A stretch of 29,737 bases of DNA from JAFGBH01 sp964430915. GTDB lineage: Bacteria; Desulfobacterota; Syntrophia; Syntrophales; UBA2210. The notes under the pieces are model-generated. The model was not told where the DNA came from. It ran no database searches and was given only the letters and a program-made list of their open reading frames with translations. Location of the stretch: contig CAYSHT010000011.1 in NCBI GenBank assembly GCA_964430915.1, forward strand, positions 1 through 29,737, written 5' to 3'. Numbering within the stretch: position 1 is the first letter of the stretch; each line of letters starts with the position of its first letter. Shown one piece after another: positions 1 through 7,932 of this stretch. A program made the position numbers and the translations under genes.

Positions 1-517
1 AAATTAAAAGACTTTGCTCATTCTCTGAATACTCGATTTCCGCAAAGTCTTTTAGCGTTAGATCTTTTGATCCTAAATATTTTGTTAAAATGTTAGTTCT
101 TATAGGATCATTATGGTCGACAGTTAACTGCAACAAATATTGCTTTGAGACAGAATAGACTCTTGAGTCTCCCAAACTCACGATCTTAATTTTTTGAAAA
201 TAGTCGCGTGGAATATAAACTAAACTGCATGTGGAAAAAGGATCTTCAATCTTAGTAGAACTCAATGCGCGATTTAACTCGTGCAACATTCCAGCTAAAT
301 CGAAGGTGCCTTCTTTTAAAAAGCTATTATGGTTTTTCGTTAGATATTTAATTGCATAGCCTACAGCTTGCTCGGCCCCAGCAGCTGAACTTACTCCATC
401 TAGAACACCAAAAATATAATAATTTTCAGAAGATATTAAAAGTAAGCCGTCCTTGTTAGTTTTACGGCTATCTCCCTGCAAAGAATCAGATACATATTTC
501 AGTTGTCTATTGTGCAT
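1..517 (-). CDS. PP2C-family Ser/Thr protein phosphatase, 3' end cut by window edge
   Basis: The reverse strand reads open from an ATG at 517 to the window edge (172 codons). Seen: an R-x-x-N-x-D motif near residues 18-24 (SRKTNKDG), then FGVLDGVSS around 40, and SLGDSRVYSV near 125. These are the metal-binding and core motifs of the PPM/PP2C fold, so it should remove phosphate from Ser/Thr residues in the cytoplasm; no signal peptide is visible. The last third of a normal ~240-aa domain lies outside the window. It is divergent from the 216-aa gene and the kinase-HD gene and shares their A+T-rich composition, so it probably works against that kinase (inference). The ribosome binding site is weak (purines about 8 bases upstream). 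Family is confident; partner is inferred. Confidence 0.85.
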   Translation of the reverse strand, partial: MHNRQLKYVSDSLQGDSRKTNKDGLLLISSENYYIFGVLDGVSSAAGAEQAVGYAIKYLTKNHNSFLKEGTFDLAGMLHELNRALSSTKIEDPFSTCSLVYIPRDYFQKIKIVSLGDSRVYSVSKQYLLQLTVDHNDPIRTNILTKYLGSKDLTLKDFAEIEYSENEQSLLI

Positions 518-737
518 TTTTCAACTTTTAAGAATCAGGGTAATATTTTAGCGTAGTTGTAATCTACAATGAGCATATTCTTATACTGTTAGAAACTATC
601 ATTGCTATCAAGTTTCATCAAGAAAAATATGGGTAATCTGAGGTAAATAGCGATAACCGCGCCTTTGGGGGGATGGGGTAAAATCTTTATACTTGACAGT
701 TCATGCTGTGCCTAAATGTGATCATTGCCGGTTGAAG

Positions 738-1008
738 TCTTGCATGCTTTCATTAAAAGCACATCTAACGCTTTCAGGAAGTAGCAGATAATCAGCTACG
801 CCTGCTAATCTTTGGAATCCAATAGCGATAAAAAGTCGACATTAACGATATAAATCTTCAATAACAATCAGCGAAAAAATCGAGGCCCAGTAGGTATATT
901 TTATGCAATATAATAATATCCTTGACGAATACTTTCATTGGGAGTATTCTTCTTCCCGTTTGAGCCTTATTTCTCTAGCATTTTTATATTAATCTGGCCT
1001 GAATCTGA
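738..1008 (-). pseudogene. Decayed coding repeat, copy 1 (paralogue at 9738-10012)
   Basis: This stretch matches 9738-10012 at roughly 70-75% by eye, in the same orientation. In both, one minus-strand reading frame preserves the same protein (for example LQRFAGVVDYLLLP in copy 2 and FQRLAGVADYLLLP here). This copy has at least three in-frame stops, so it is not expressed as a full protein. Conservation of amino acids despite base changes says both descend from a real gene; I do not recognise the family. The rest of 518-1327 (about 500 bases outside the repeat) shows no convincing gene; it presumably holds the divergent promoters of the phosphatase and the 216-aa gene. Confidence 0.6.
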
Positions 1009-1327
1009 TATGGTTTAACCAACTTGTTAATGAAGTATATCAATCACGCTGTGTTGTTTGCCACATGAATCCTCTTAGCGGAGATAATATACAGGCAGTC
1101 AAATTTCGCGTTAGGCAGTGGCAGCGACAAATGAATGCTAAGAAATCTCATATTCCATCATAACAAGAGCATGTTGTAGCCAAAGGATACAACTTCTCAC
1201 TTAATCCACTTGCACTCAATTTCTGAATTAAAGCTTAAATATGTATGGAATCTAAAACTTAATGAATACATGAAAAAATAACAGTTCAATTTAAGATTGT
1301 ATCTTAGGCAGTTTTATTCAAAACGTT

Positions 1328-1978
1328 ATGGAAGATGATTTAATCACAAAAATTAGGAGTACCATTGCAAAAAATAAAAACATAGAAGAAGTAGATGTGC
1401 GCTCTCTGATGATTTTGGTTAGAAAGTTGTTAGACAAAATGCGACAATTCAATCAGAATCCATATCTAATTATAAGGCTTTTTTGCAATTGGGTAGCCCA
1501 TACTAAAATTACTAAGTCAAACACTGGCCTTAGAATACTGGCAGAAATCAATGATGCACTTGTCAGCGTTAAGAACTCTAACACGAGTGAAACACAAACT
1601 AAAATCTCCCAAGCAATAGGTTATCCAGCTCTACGAAAAGAACTGAAATCATTTTTTAGCCATATTGGCGTTGATGATACTTTAGTTTCTGATAATGAAG
1701 TTTGGGCTGTTTTCATTACTAATTTAATAGAAATTATTCGTGATGTACCATTATCTTTTCCCCAGCTATCTATGTTAGATAAGACCAAACAAGAAATTTA
1801 TGAAAAAATAGCTAGAAATCCAATTAAGCCTGGTGCGGGTGTGATCTCCATTGAGATATCTAAGATAAATTATGATGAACTTGGAGCTCCAGGGATAGGT
1901 GACATCATGTGCCTGCTTATTAGGACAGAAGATACAACAACGACAGTAATCCCTCTCTTGATTGATGTTAGATTATAA
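1328..1978 (+). CDS. Unrecognised 216-aa soluble protein in the kinase/phosphatase island
   Basis: Open frame of 216 codons, A+T-rich like its neighbours. The composition is that of a soluble, largely helical protein: no signal peptide, membrane segment or Cys cluster. The segment at residues 30-75 contains an aromatic NWVAHTK motif, and the C-terminal 50 residues look beta-rich (VISIEISKINYDELG, then a run of hydrophobics and threonines). I do not recognise a family. It lies about 420 bases before the kinase-HD gene on the same strand and divergent from a PP2C gene, which suggests it belongs to the same signalling or defence unit. No good Shine-Dalgarno is visible before the ATG at 1328, so a slightly different start is possible. 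Confidence 0.65.
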   Translation: MEDDLITKIRSTIAKNKNIEEVDVRSLMILVRKLLDKMRQFNQNPYLIIRLFCNWVAHTKITKSNTGLRILAEINDALVSVKNSNTSETQTKISQAIGYPALRKELKSFFSHIGVDDTLVSDNEVWAVFITNLIEIIRDVPLSFPQLSMLDKTKQEIYEKIARNPIKPGAGVISIEISKINYDELGAPGIGDIMCLLIRTEDTTTTVIPLLIDVRL

Positions 1979-2046
1979 GTTAAATCAATAAATGTTAGAT
2001 TGGAATCAGATCTGACCATTAACATTTAAAAAACATATAAATTTGC

Positions 2047-2140
2047 ATATAGGGTCAAGTCTACTCTTGACTCTTGTTACTGATTGCCAGTTATAGTCCA
2101 TAACAAACAATTTAATTTAGCTTTTTCTTGTTTCAGGAAT
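2047..2140. repeat. ~90-bp diverged direct repeat, left copy (right copy 5077-5166)
   Basis: The stretch runs from a GGGTC...TTGACTC block through TGATTGCCA and TCCATAACA to TTTCAGGAA. The same blocks occur in the same order and spacing at 5077-5166. The two copies bracket the kinase-HD gene; no open frame runs through them. Confidence 0.6.
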
Positions 2141-2199
2141 CACTTAGTAATCGAACGCGTCCATTAATTGTAAATAAAGATTAATACATTTAATTTTTT

Positions 2200-2241
2200 A
2201 ATTCACAAATCCGGGAATAATGCTCTTGTTTTCGTGAATTT
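2200..2241. promoter_or_regulatory. Inverted repeat upstream of the kinase-HD gene
   Basis: AATTCAC at 2200 and GTGAATT ending at 2241 form a 7-base inverted repeat separated by about 28 bases, roughly 155 bases before the kinase-HD start. It could be an operator or part of a transcript structure. The intergenic stretch 1979-2396 otherwise holds only the left copy of the direct repeat. Confidence 0.25.
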
Positions 2242-2396
2242 GGTCGGGGAATTTTTACAGGATAACTAGAAACAACAATTCGTTTGAAACAGGGACGGAG
2301 GTCAACAATTTCTGTAGAAAAGATTACAAGGTTTAAAAACGCTCTTATAATAATGTCCGATATGTTTTTGAAAATTAACTAAAGGAGATTGTAAGC

Positions 2397-5042
2397 ATGC
2401 AAGAAAAACAAGGGGAAACATTTTACAATAAATTAAGGGAAATATACGAAAAAGAAAGCAAGGGTGATCATTATGAAACTGAGCAACCGATAATAGAAAA
2501 TATTTTAGGAAAGATAGAAGCTGTTCTGAAAGATATTTATGAACTTGTGGAACCAATAGGTTTAGGTGGATCAGGGGTAGTTTTTTGTATAAGGGACCTG
2601 CGGTTGGACGCATATAGAGCGCTTAAAATACCCCGTCCTATTCATGAAAAATTAATTGACTCTGTTAAGAATGAAATTGAATATTTAACCAAGTTAAGAC
2701 ATGAAAACATTATTAGCATCCATACGCTTGGTGAAGTGTCTGTTGATGGTTCTAATTATCCATATTTTGTTATGAGTTATATAGAAGACGCTAGTGATTT
2801 GAAGAGTACAATATCTCATCTTTTGGATAATACCAAACACAGTGGTGAACTTGAAAATATCACATATTGGGTTTTGGATAAATTTTGCCAGATTGCTAAT
2901 GCTTTAAAATTTCTACATAAGAATGAAGTTATTCACTTCGATATAAAACCGAGCAATATTTTAGTCGATAAGAATCATAAACCTATCCTGACTGATCTTG
3001 GGTTTGCAAAAAGAAAATCGGATAGCGATAGTGAAATTGTGGTCGGGTTTACGAAGCCGTATGCCCACCCTGATTTGAGGGAAGATTATTCGGATCAATC
3101 AAGCAAGAACAGGGTTAGGAAAAAATTAAGACCAAGAGATTTCAAGTATTCTTTTGATATTTATGCTTTTGGAAAATCACTATTGGAAATTTTATATTTA
3201 ATAGATCAAAAATTTAATGATGTAGTTCCATATGACTATACCTTCGGATACCTTCATTTGGCAGCTTGTCGAATGTTAGATGGANNNNNNNNNNGAAAAA
3301 ATTTATCTATTGATGAAACAAAACGAATAGCTGCAAATCAGATCCACGCTGGTATAGAATCAACTGTTTTTAAGGAAATTTGGCAGGAGTTAAATGATAT
3401 TCAGGACTATAACCAAATAAAGTACGCCTGTTTTGACGATATTATTAAAGATTTTAGCAAATTAATTACACGCGAACATTTCAATAAATTAGTTCCAGAA
3501 TTAAACATGTTTTATCCTAAAGTTGTTAAAAGTTCACAAGGTATTTGTGCTCCCTTTAGCGAAAGAGTTAGGGCAATAATAGAGCACCCTGTCTTTGAGA
3601 GATTAAATGATGCTCGCCAGTTAGCTTTCATCAATACCATATATCCAACGGCAACGCATACACGATTGGAGCATTCTATTGGTACCTTTCGTAACGCTGT
3701 TTTATATGTTCAAGCATTATACAATGATACATATAATCCCCTATTCCGACAATTGATGGATGAAAAGGATATTAAGTGCATCTTATTAGCAAGCTTATTG
3801 CATGATATTGGACATTACCCGCTTGCTCATGATTTGGGTGAATTCAACCCTGATCTCGCTCATGAGAAGTATAATTCAAATTTTTTGGAAAGCCCGGCCA
3901 AGGATAAAGCAGGAAGAACTCTAAAGGAAACAATAGAGGATGAAAACTACGGGTGGGGCGTAAAGATTAATGATATTGTTAAACTCTTAAAAATTGAAAT
4001 TGATCAAAGTGATTTCTTTGATAAGGAGGATTTAAAATATAAAATAATATCATCAATTATTGATGGCCCGATAGATGTAGATAAGCTAGATTATTTGTTG
4101 CGAGATAGTCAAAATTGTTATTTGAGATATGGAGAGTTTGTTGATTTTGATCGGCTGATAAGTAATTTGACCGTTATTATTTTTTCGACCGGTTACAGAG
4201 GGAGAAGTTTGTCATTGGGTATTTATGAGAAGGGTCAATCCGCGGCAGAATCGCTAACTTTTGCGAGATATTTATTGTATCAATCACTATATTGGCACCA
4301 CACTTCAAGATCAATAAAGGTAATGTTGAGAGAGACTATGGAAACAATAGATAGAAACAAATTTAAAAATAAAAATTTTAATACAGAATTCGATAAATTT
4401 ATCGGTGCCAAAGGTGAACTAAAGAATAAAATAAACGAATATAGTGTATTAGAATTCTTGCGTAAATGGACGAAGGAAGAGGGGAATAGGTTAATAGATA
4501 TGATTGTAAATAGAAAGTATTATAAAAGGATACTTACAATTCATGCGGATTACAAAAAAGGAGAAGTGGGAAAGGTTACCTTTCTTGAAAAATTTAGAAG
4601 GCATTATAAAGATCATAATTTTCAGGAACTTTTACAAGGAAGAATACTCTTGAACTATAATAATTTTATAAATAATACTGGATATTCAAGAGAAACCTAT
4701 ATTCTAAGCAAAGACCATACAAATCGCGTTGCTGAAATGTTAAAGGAACCCAATATGATACTTTGTGACTGTCCTGACCCACGTTACGGAACGGAAAAAA
4801 AATTAAGAGTGATTTCTGAACCACAAAGATTGAGAAAAAACTATTCAGAAAGATTTAATAACGTCGAGAGAATATCTGAAGTGTGGAATGAAATTCATTT
4901 CAATCTTATGAATATTGCGGCAAAAGGAAGGATATTCTGCCACCCAGATATTAGGGAAGATATTATGGTAGCCATTGGTCCAGATGGTATTCAGGAATGT
5001 ATGGAACAAACAATGAATATTTTTTTAAGCAAAAAAAAATAG
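2397..5042 (+). CDS. Ser/Thr protein kinase fused to HD-domain phosphohydrolase (COG1078/SAMHD1-like)
   Basis: 881-aa two-domain cytoplasmic protein. The N-terminal Hanks-type kinase (about residues 50-300) has the glycine loop GLGGSG (55-60), ATP lysine K77, a helix-C glutamate near 93, catalytic loop HFDIKPSN (180-187) and DLG (200-202) in place of DFG. About residues 385-720 form an HD phosphohydrolase like dGTPase/YwfO/SAMHD1: H426 in LEHSIG, H469-D470 in LLHDIGH, and D562 in DVDKLDYLLRD, giving a complete H...HD...D metal site. The last ~160 residues are unassigned. All kinase and HD catalytic residues are present, so both halves are probably active. A 10-base N run falls at residues 297-300, between the domains. 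The start is supported by AAAGGAGA eight bases upstream. Phosphorylation controlling nucleotide hydrolysis, perhaps in phage defence, is inference. Confidence 0.9.
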   Translation: MQEKQGETFYNKLREIYEKESKGDHYETEQPIIENILGKIEAVLKDIYELVEPIGLGGSGVVFCIRDLRLDAYRALKIPRPIHEKLIDSVKNEIEYLTKLRHENIISIHTLGEVSVDGSNYPYFVMSYIEDASDLKSTISHLLDNTKHSGELENITYWVLDKFCQIANALKFLHKNEVIHFDIKPSNILVDKNHKPILTDLGFAKRKSDSDSEIVVGFTKPYAHPDLREDYSDQSSKNRVRKKLRPRDFKYSFDIYAFGKSLLEILYLIDQKFNDVVPYDYTFGYLHLAACRMLDGXXXXKNLSIDETKRIAANQIHAGIESTVFKEIWQELNDIQDYNQIKYACFDDIIKDFSKLITREHFNKLVPELNMFYPKVVKSSQGICAPFSERVRAIIEHPVFERLNDARQLAFINTIYPTATHTRLEHSIGTFRNAVLYVQALYNDTYNPLFRQLMDEKDIKCILLASLLHDIGHYPLAHDLGEFNPDLAHEKYNSNFLESPAKDKAGRTLKETIEDENYGWGVKINDIVKLLKIEIDQSDFFDKEDLKYKIISSIIDGPIDVDKLDYLLRDSQNCYLRYGEFVDFDRLISNLTVIIFSTGYRGRSLSLGIYEKGQSAAESLTFARYLLYQSLYWHHTSRSIKVMLRETMETIDRNKFKNKNFNTEFDKFIGAKGELKNKINEYSVLEFLRKWTKEEGNRLIDMIVNRKYYKRILTIHADYKKGEVGKVTFLEKFRRHYKDHNFQELLQGRILLNYNNFINNTGYSRETYILSKDHTNRVAEMLKEPNMILCDCPDPRYGTEKKLRVISEPQRLRKNYSERFNNVERISEVWNEIHFNLMNIAAKGRIFCHPDIREDIMVAIGPDGIQECMEQTMNIFLSKKK
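3285..3294. other. Assembly gap (10 N) inside the kinase-HD gene
   Basis: Ten undetermined bases. With ten bases the frame stays open on both sides, so the length may be right, but up to four residues of the kinase C-lobe/linker are unknown. Confidence 0.95.
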
Positions 5043-5076
5043 AGGACGGAATCCAAGGAAGTCAAAATTAAGTTTA

Positions 5077-5166
5077 CATAATGGGTCTTTTTTGACTCCT
5101 GTTAATGATTGCCACCTACAATCCATAACAGATCATTACTTTCAATCCTCATTTATTTCAGGAAGG
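5077..5166. repeat. ~90-bp diverged direct repeat, right copy
   Basis: Matches 2047-2140 in the same orientation (GGGTC, TTGACTC, TGATTGCCA, TCCATAACA, TTTCAGGAA blocks in order). It starts about 35 bases after the kinase-HD stop. The A+T-rich character of the sequence ends near here. Confidence 0.6.
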
Positions 5167-5261
5167 AAGCCTCGCATCAACTTTTCCGCTAAATTAAATA
5201 TCCCCGAAAAGAATTTGTAAAAAAGGTCTCATTTTACCCGGGTATCTGATATACGTTTGAC

Positions 5262-5891
5262 ATGAAACCATACGTTCTTACGCTCATATGCCTTCCTGTT
5301 GTATCTTTAGTGACTGCAGGTGCACTATCCGCAACAGATCGACCCGGTACATGGGCCGAGCCCATGGAGATGCAAGGCGTTCCTAACTTCCATAAAGTGA
5401 GTGACGATCTCTATCGAAGCGCCCAGCCAACGGCAGAAGGGATGAAAAATCTCAGGGAGTTCGGCATAAAGACCATTGTCAGTTTCCGGTCATTTCATTC
5501 TGATCAGGATGAAATCGGAACTACAGATGTTGGATATGAACATTTTCCCATGCACCCGTGGTACCCGAAAACGGAAGCAGTCGTTCGATTCCTTCAAATC
5601 GTGACGAATCCGGAGAGGACACCGGTCCTTATTTATTGCCAGCACGGAGCAGACCGAACGGGAACTGCGAGCGCATTGTACCGGATTGTTATTCAGGGCT
5701 GGACAAAAGAGGAGGCTATCGAAGAAATGAAAGAGGGCGGATTCGGATATCATACAATATGGATTAACCTTCCATGGTGGATTCGGAATCTGGATATGGA
5801 AAAAATCAAGAAAGAGATCGATGGGGGCCCAAAGACTTCGGCAGATGTGTTAAGAGGGCAGCGATGCTTGTTGAGTGAGGGAGAAATATGA
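5262..5891 (+). CDS. Exported dual-specificity/tyrosine phosphatase-like protein
   Basis: 209 aa with a plausible N-terminal signal peptide (about residues 1-24, ending near GALSA), so probably periplasmic. Residues 40-175 match the DSP/PTP fold: KVSDDLYRSAQP, as in Siw14-like and bacterial DSP-PTPase proteins, and the phosphate-binding loop C-QHGAD-R with nucleophile C126 and R132 (CX5R). The usual general-acid Asp of the WPD loop is not obvious; the equivalent region reads MHPWYP. The expected substrate is a phosphorylated residue or inositol/lipid phosphate; none can be assigned. The stop overlaps the start of the next gene by four bases (ATGA), indicating translational coupling. The Shine-Dalgarno is poor. 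Confidence 0.85.
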   Translation: MKPYVLTLICLPVVSLVTAGALSATDRPGTWAEPMEMQGVPNFHKVSDDLYRSAQPTAEGMKNLREFGIKTIVSFRSFHSDQDEIGTTDVGYEHFPMHPWYPKTEAVVRFLQIVTNPERTPVLIYCQHGADRTGTASALYRIVIQGWTKEEAIEEMKEGGFGYHTIWINLPWWIRNLDMEKIKKEIDGGPKTSADVLRGQRCLLSEGEI

Positions 5892-6100
5892 AAAAAGAGA
5901 AGCTGAGAGAGCTGTCTCTTTTGAGGAAAAAGGCCCATGCAACGCTGGTAAAGAAAAAATCCCACGTCTATGAGGCCTTTCTTGAAATGGAAAAAGCCGC
6001 CTACAGCGATGGCGAGCTTGCCGACATGGTGAGCGAAGTAAAAGAAATCAAGCATCACTATGCCGCCGGGATCAAGGACAGGACGGGTATAGAGTATTAA
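5888..6100 (+). CDS. Small 70-aa charged protein coupled to the phosphatase gene
   Basis: Starts in the ATGA overlap with the upstream phosphatase stop and has GAGGGAG eight bases before its ATG, so it is very likely translated. It is lysine- and glutamate-rich and predicted helical, with no signal peptide or membrane segment. The segment HVYEAFLEMEKAAYSDGEL weakly recalls the N-terminal helix of carboxymuconolactone decarboxylase/AhpD proteins, but the CxxC active site is missing and the protein is too short for that family. I assign no function. Confidence 0.6.
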   Translation: MKKEKLRELSLLRKKAHATLVKKKSHVYEAFLEMEKAAYSDGELADMVSEVKEIKHHYAAGIKDRTGIEY

Positions 6101-6148
6101 TAAGCATTTTTGTTAGTACGCCGGCGAATCAATAGAATCGTTTGTCTT

Positions 6149-6180
6149 AAATACCATCTGAAGTTCAGAGCTATTGGTAT
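6149..6180 (-). terminator. Possible stem-loop after the RiPP-like operon
   Basis: Just past the minus-strand peptide stop, ATACCA and TGGTAT can pair around an inner CTGAA/TTCAG hairpin. There is only a short T stretch after it on the minus strand, so termination activity is uncertain. Confidence 0.3.
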
Positions 6181-6183
6181 GGT

Positions 6184-6363
6184 TCAGAAACTGCCGCATT
6201 TTGCACAATCCTGGCAGCCAAGCGACTTTTCACTGAAACATTTAAACTGTTTCACATCAGATTTATTACTTTCCGGAAGAGTCTTACAGGCTCCAACAAT
6301 AACTTCCCCCGGCTTGCCTCTTGCCAGAAGAACCATCTTGGGCTTTTCCCATGCTTTCTTCAT
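6184..6363 (-). CDS. Cys-rich 59-aa RiPP precursor-like peptide
   Basis: The chosen ATG at 6363 has GGGAGG six bases upstream; the longer frame from 6390 would put that site inside the gene. The peptide opens with MKKAWEKPKMVLLARGKP, a Trp/Lys/Pro-rich leader-like segment. It then has Cys at 26, 42, 50, 53 and 56, with the end CQDCAKCGSF. A short peptide directly after a radical SAM/SPASM gene and a PqqD-like gene is the usual layout of a ribosomally made, post-translationally modified peptide; Cys-rich cores are common where radical SAM enzymes install thioether links. The exact class cannot be named. It overlaps the 3' end of the radical SAM frame by 80 bases in another frame. A metal-binding tail protein is the alternative. 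Confidence 0.65.
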   Translation of the reverse strand: MKKAWEKPKMVLLARGKPGEVIVGACKTLPESNKSDVKQFKCFSEKSLGCQDCAKCGSF

Positions 6364-7501
6364 TAGTTCCCTCCCAATAAAATTGCTCATTCATGAGGGC
6401 AGCTGCCCTTGCCTTCGCAATGTTGCAGAAGTACTGGATATGTGAATCCAACTCTCCGGATTCAAGATGGGCATGCGCGGGGCACCACATACAAAGATTT
6501 ATAAGGGGACAACTCCCACACTTTTCCACGAACGCTCTTTTTTGGGATTTCCTTTCCCGTACCCACGGCACGAAATCCCACCATGCTTCACCAAGGGTTC
6601 CTCTCCTTAAATCATAGATATAATCAGGATGCCATAAGGGGGAGCAGAGTCGAAAGATGCCATCACAGCTTACACTGAAACTCTCTTTTCCCGCCCCGCA
6701 TCCAAACAGACGGTTACGGTTGGTCATGAATGTTCCATTAGTGGTTAGCTTAGGGGTAATGGCTTTCAAGGCCTTAAATCTGTCTACATCGGACCGCTCC
6801 AAGGCGATTATGTCTTCCGGTGCAAGCCGCTCGGTTTTAATCTCATCGTTTCTTGTCCGGTCACCGTCGAATCGCAGATGTAAGAAAGGATCAAACCGGA
6901 AATAGTCTTTCGTGATGTTTCTGCAGAAACTCGCAATTTCCGGAAACTCTTCAAAATTGGAATGGAGAGCCATTGCCTTGAGACGAACATGTATGTTGTT
7001 TTCGAGAAGGCGACTAAGCCCCCGGAAAAATTTTTCAAAGGATCCGGGACTTCTCGTCACTCTCTCGTATGTCTCTTGAGTTACACCATACACCGAAACT
7101 TCTATGTCCCGTGGAGGATATTTCTTGAAAAGACTGATGTGCTTTTCTGATATGAGAGTGGCATTTGTAAAGACCGAAACCAACAGTCCTTTTTGTCTGA
7201 GATAAAGATAGATGTCGCAGAAATCCTCTCTCAGAAGCGGTTCTCCACCGGTTATGAGGCACCAGAGTGACCCCATTTCAACGGCCTGATTGGCGATTTC
7301 TTTTATTTCCTGAAAAGATAATTCCTTCTCTTGTGCCAATCTGTCATTGGCGGGGAGATTGATACAGCAATGGGAACAGCTGTTGTTGCAGCGGGCGGTG
7401 ATTTCAATTTCAAAGGAAAGGGGAGCTTTCTGCTCCCTTAGTTTGTTCCACAGATAAAATTCGGGAAGTGGAATGGATGTCACCATCTCATTGCCAGCCA
7501 T
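6284..7501 (-). CDS. Radical SAM/SPASM peptide-modifying enzyme
   Basis: 405-aa cytoplasmic enzyme. The radical SAM cluster motif C38-x3-C42-x2-C45 lies in ARCNNSCSHC, and GGEP is at 85-88 for SAM binding. A SPASM-type auxiliary cluster region supplies C268, C279, C286, C328, C331, C337, C340 and C359, enough for one or two extra [4Fe-4S] clusters. Such enzymes form thioether or C-C bonds on peptides. Upstream is a PqqD-like protein, the usual peptide-recognition partner, and downstream is a Cys-rich short peptide. AGAGG before the ATG at 7501 supports the start. Oddity: after about residue 368 the tail (Gly/Ser/Lys-rich) runs on 80 bases into the peptide gene. It is unlike a SPASM ending, so a lost stop or frame error near 6390 is possible. 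Confidence 0.9.
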   Translation of the reverse strand: MAGNEMVTSIPLPEFYLWNKLREQKAPLSFEIEITARCNNSCSHCCINLPANDRLAQEKELSFQEIKEIANQAVEMGSLWCLITGGEPLLREDFCDIYLYLRQKGLLVSVFTNATLISEKHISLFKKYPPRDIEVSVYGVTQETYERVTRSPGSFEKFFRGLSRLLENNIHVRLKAMALHSNFEEFPEIASFCRNITKDYFRFDPFLHLRFDGDRTRNDEIKTERLAPEDIIALERSDVDRFKALKAITPKLTTNGTFMTNRNRLFGCGAGKESFSVSCDGIFRLCSPLWHPDYIYDLRRGTLGEAWWDFVPWVRERKSQKRAFVEKCGSCPLINLCMWCPAHAHLESGELDSHIQYFCNIAKARAAALMNEQFYWEGTNEESMGKAQDGSSGKRQAGGSYCWSL

Positions 7502-7563
7502 CTCAACCTCTGCAGGATAGTGTGAGTAATTCTATCGGTATATAATGTGCTGCTGGTCTATCG

Positions 7564-7860
7564 TTATGCTGTACCGATAAGATTTCTTTTCAGAAGCGCT
7601 GTCATCAGTTCAGATACATCATTTTTTATCTTTCCCGGAGCGGTTTCGAATTCAGATGCTAATTCCTCGACTATTTTTCCTAGGCGCTTTTGACCATCAA
7701 GTTTGTCCCAAATAGCCCTTGCGGTACTATTGAGGGTAATGAGGTTCTCTTCATCACCTGTGACCTCTGCTCCCCCCGGGATAATCATGAATTCGCCGGC
7801 AATTTCCCGCTCAACCACGGTGTCCGATTTCCTGTATATTATTTCGGGATCGATACTCAT
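7564..7860 (-). CDS. PqqD-like RiPP recognition protein
   Basis: 98 aa, close to the usual PqqD length. It shows the family pattern: an N-terminal beta region with REIAGEFMIIPGG, the ITLNSTARAIWDKLDG motif near residues 42-57, and a C-terminal helical part with EFETAPGKIKNDVSELM and the final hydrophobic helix. PqqD folds as a winged helix-turn-helix that binds the leader of a precursor peptide and delivers it to a radical SAM enzyme. Here it lies 62 bases before the radical SAM start on the same strand. GeoRSP-type systems in Geobacter relatives have the same pair, so this may be one of them (inference). Confidence 0.85.
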   Translation of the reverse strand: MSIDPEIIYRKSDTVVEREIAGEFMIIPGGAEVTGDEENLITLNSTARAIWDKLDGQKRLGKIVEELASEFETAPGKIKNDVSELMTALLKRNLIGTA

Positions 7861-7932
7861 TTATGCCTGAACCCCCCTTATAGGCTATTGTTTCTCAAGG
7901 TGTCCTGTGAGACCTGATCTTTACAATAAACG

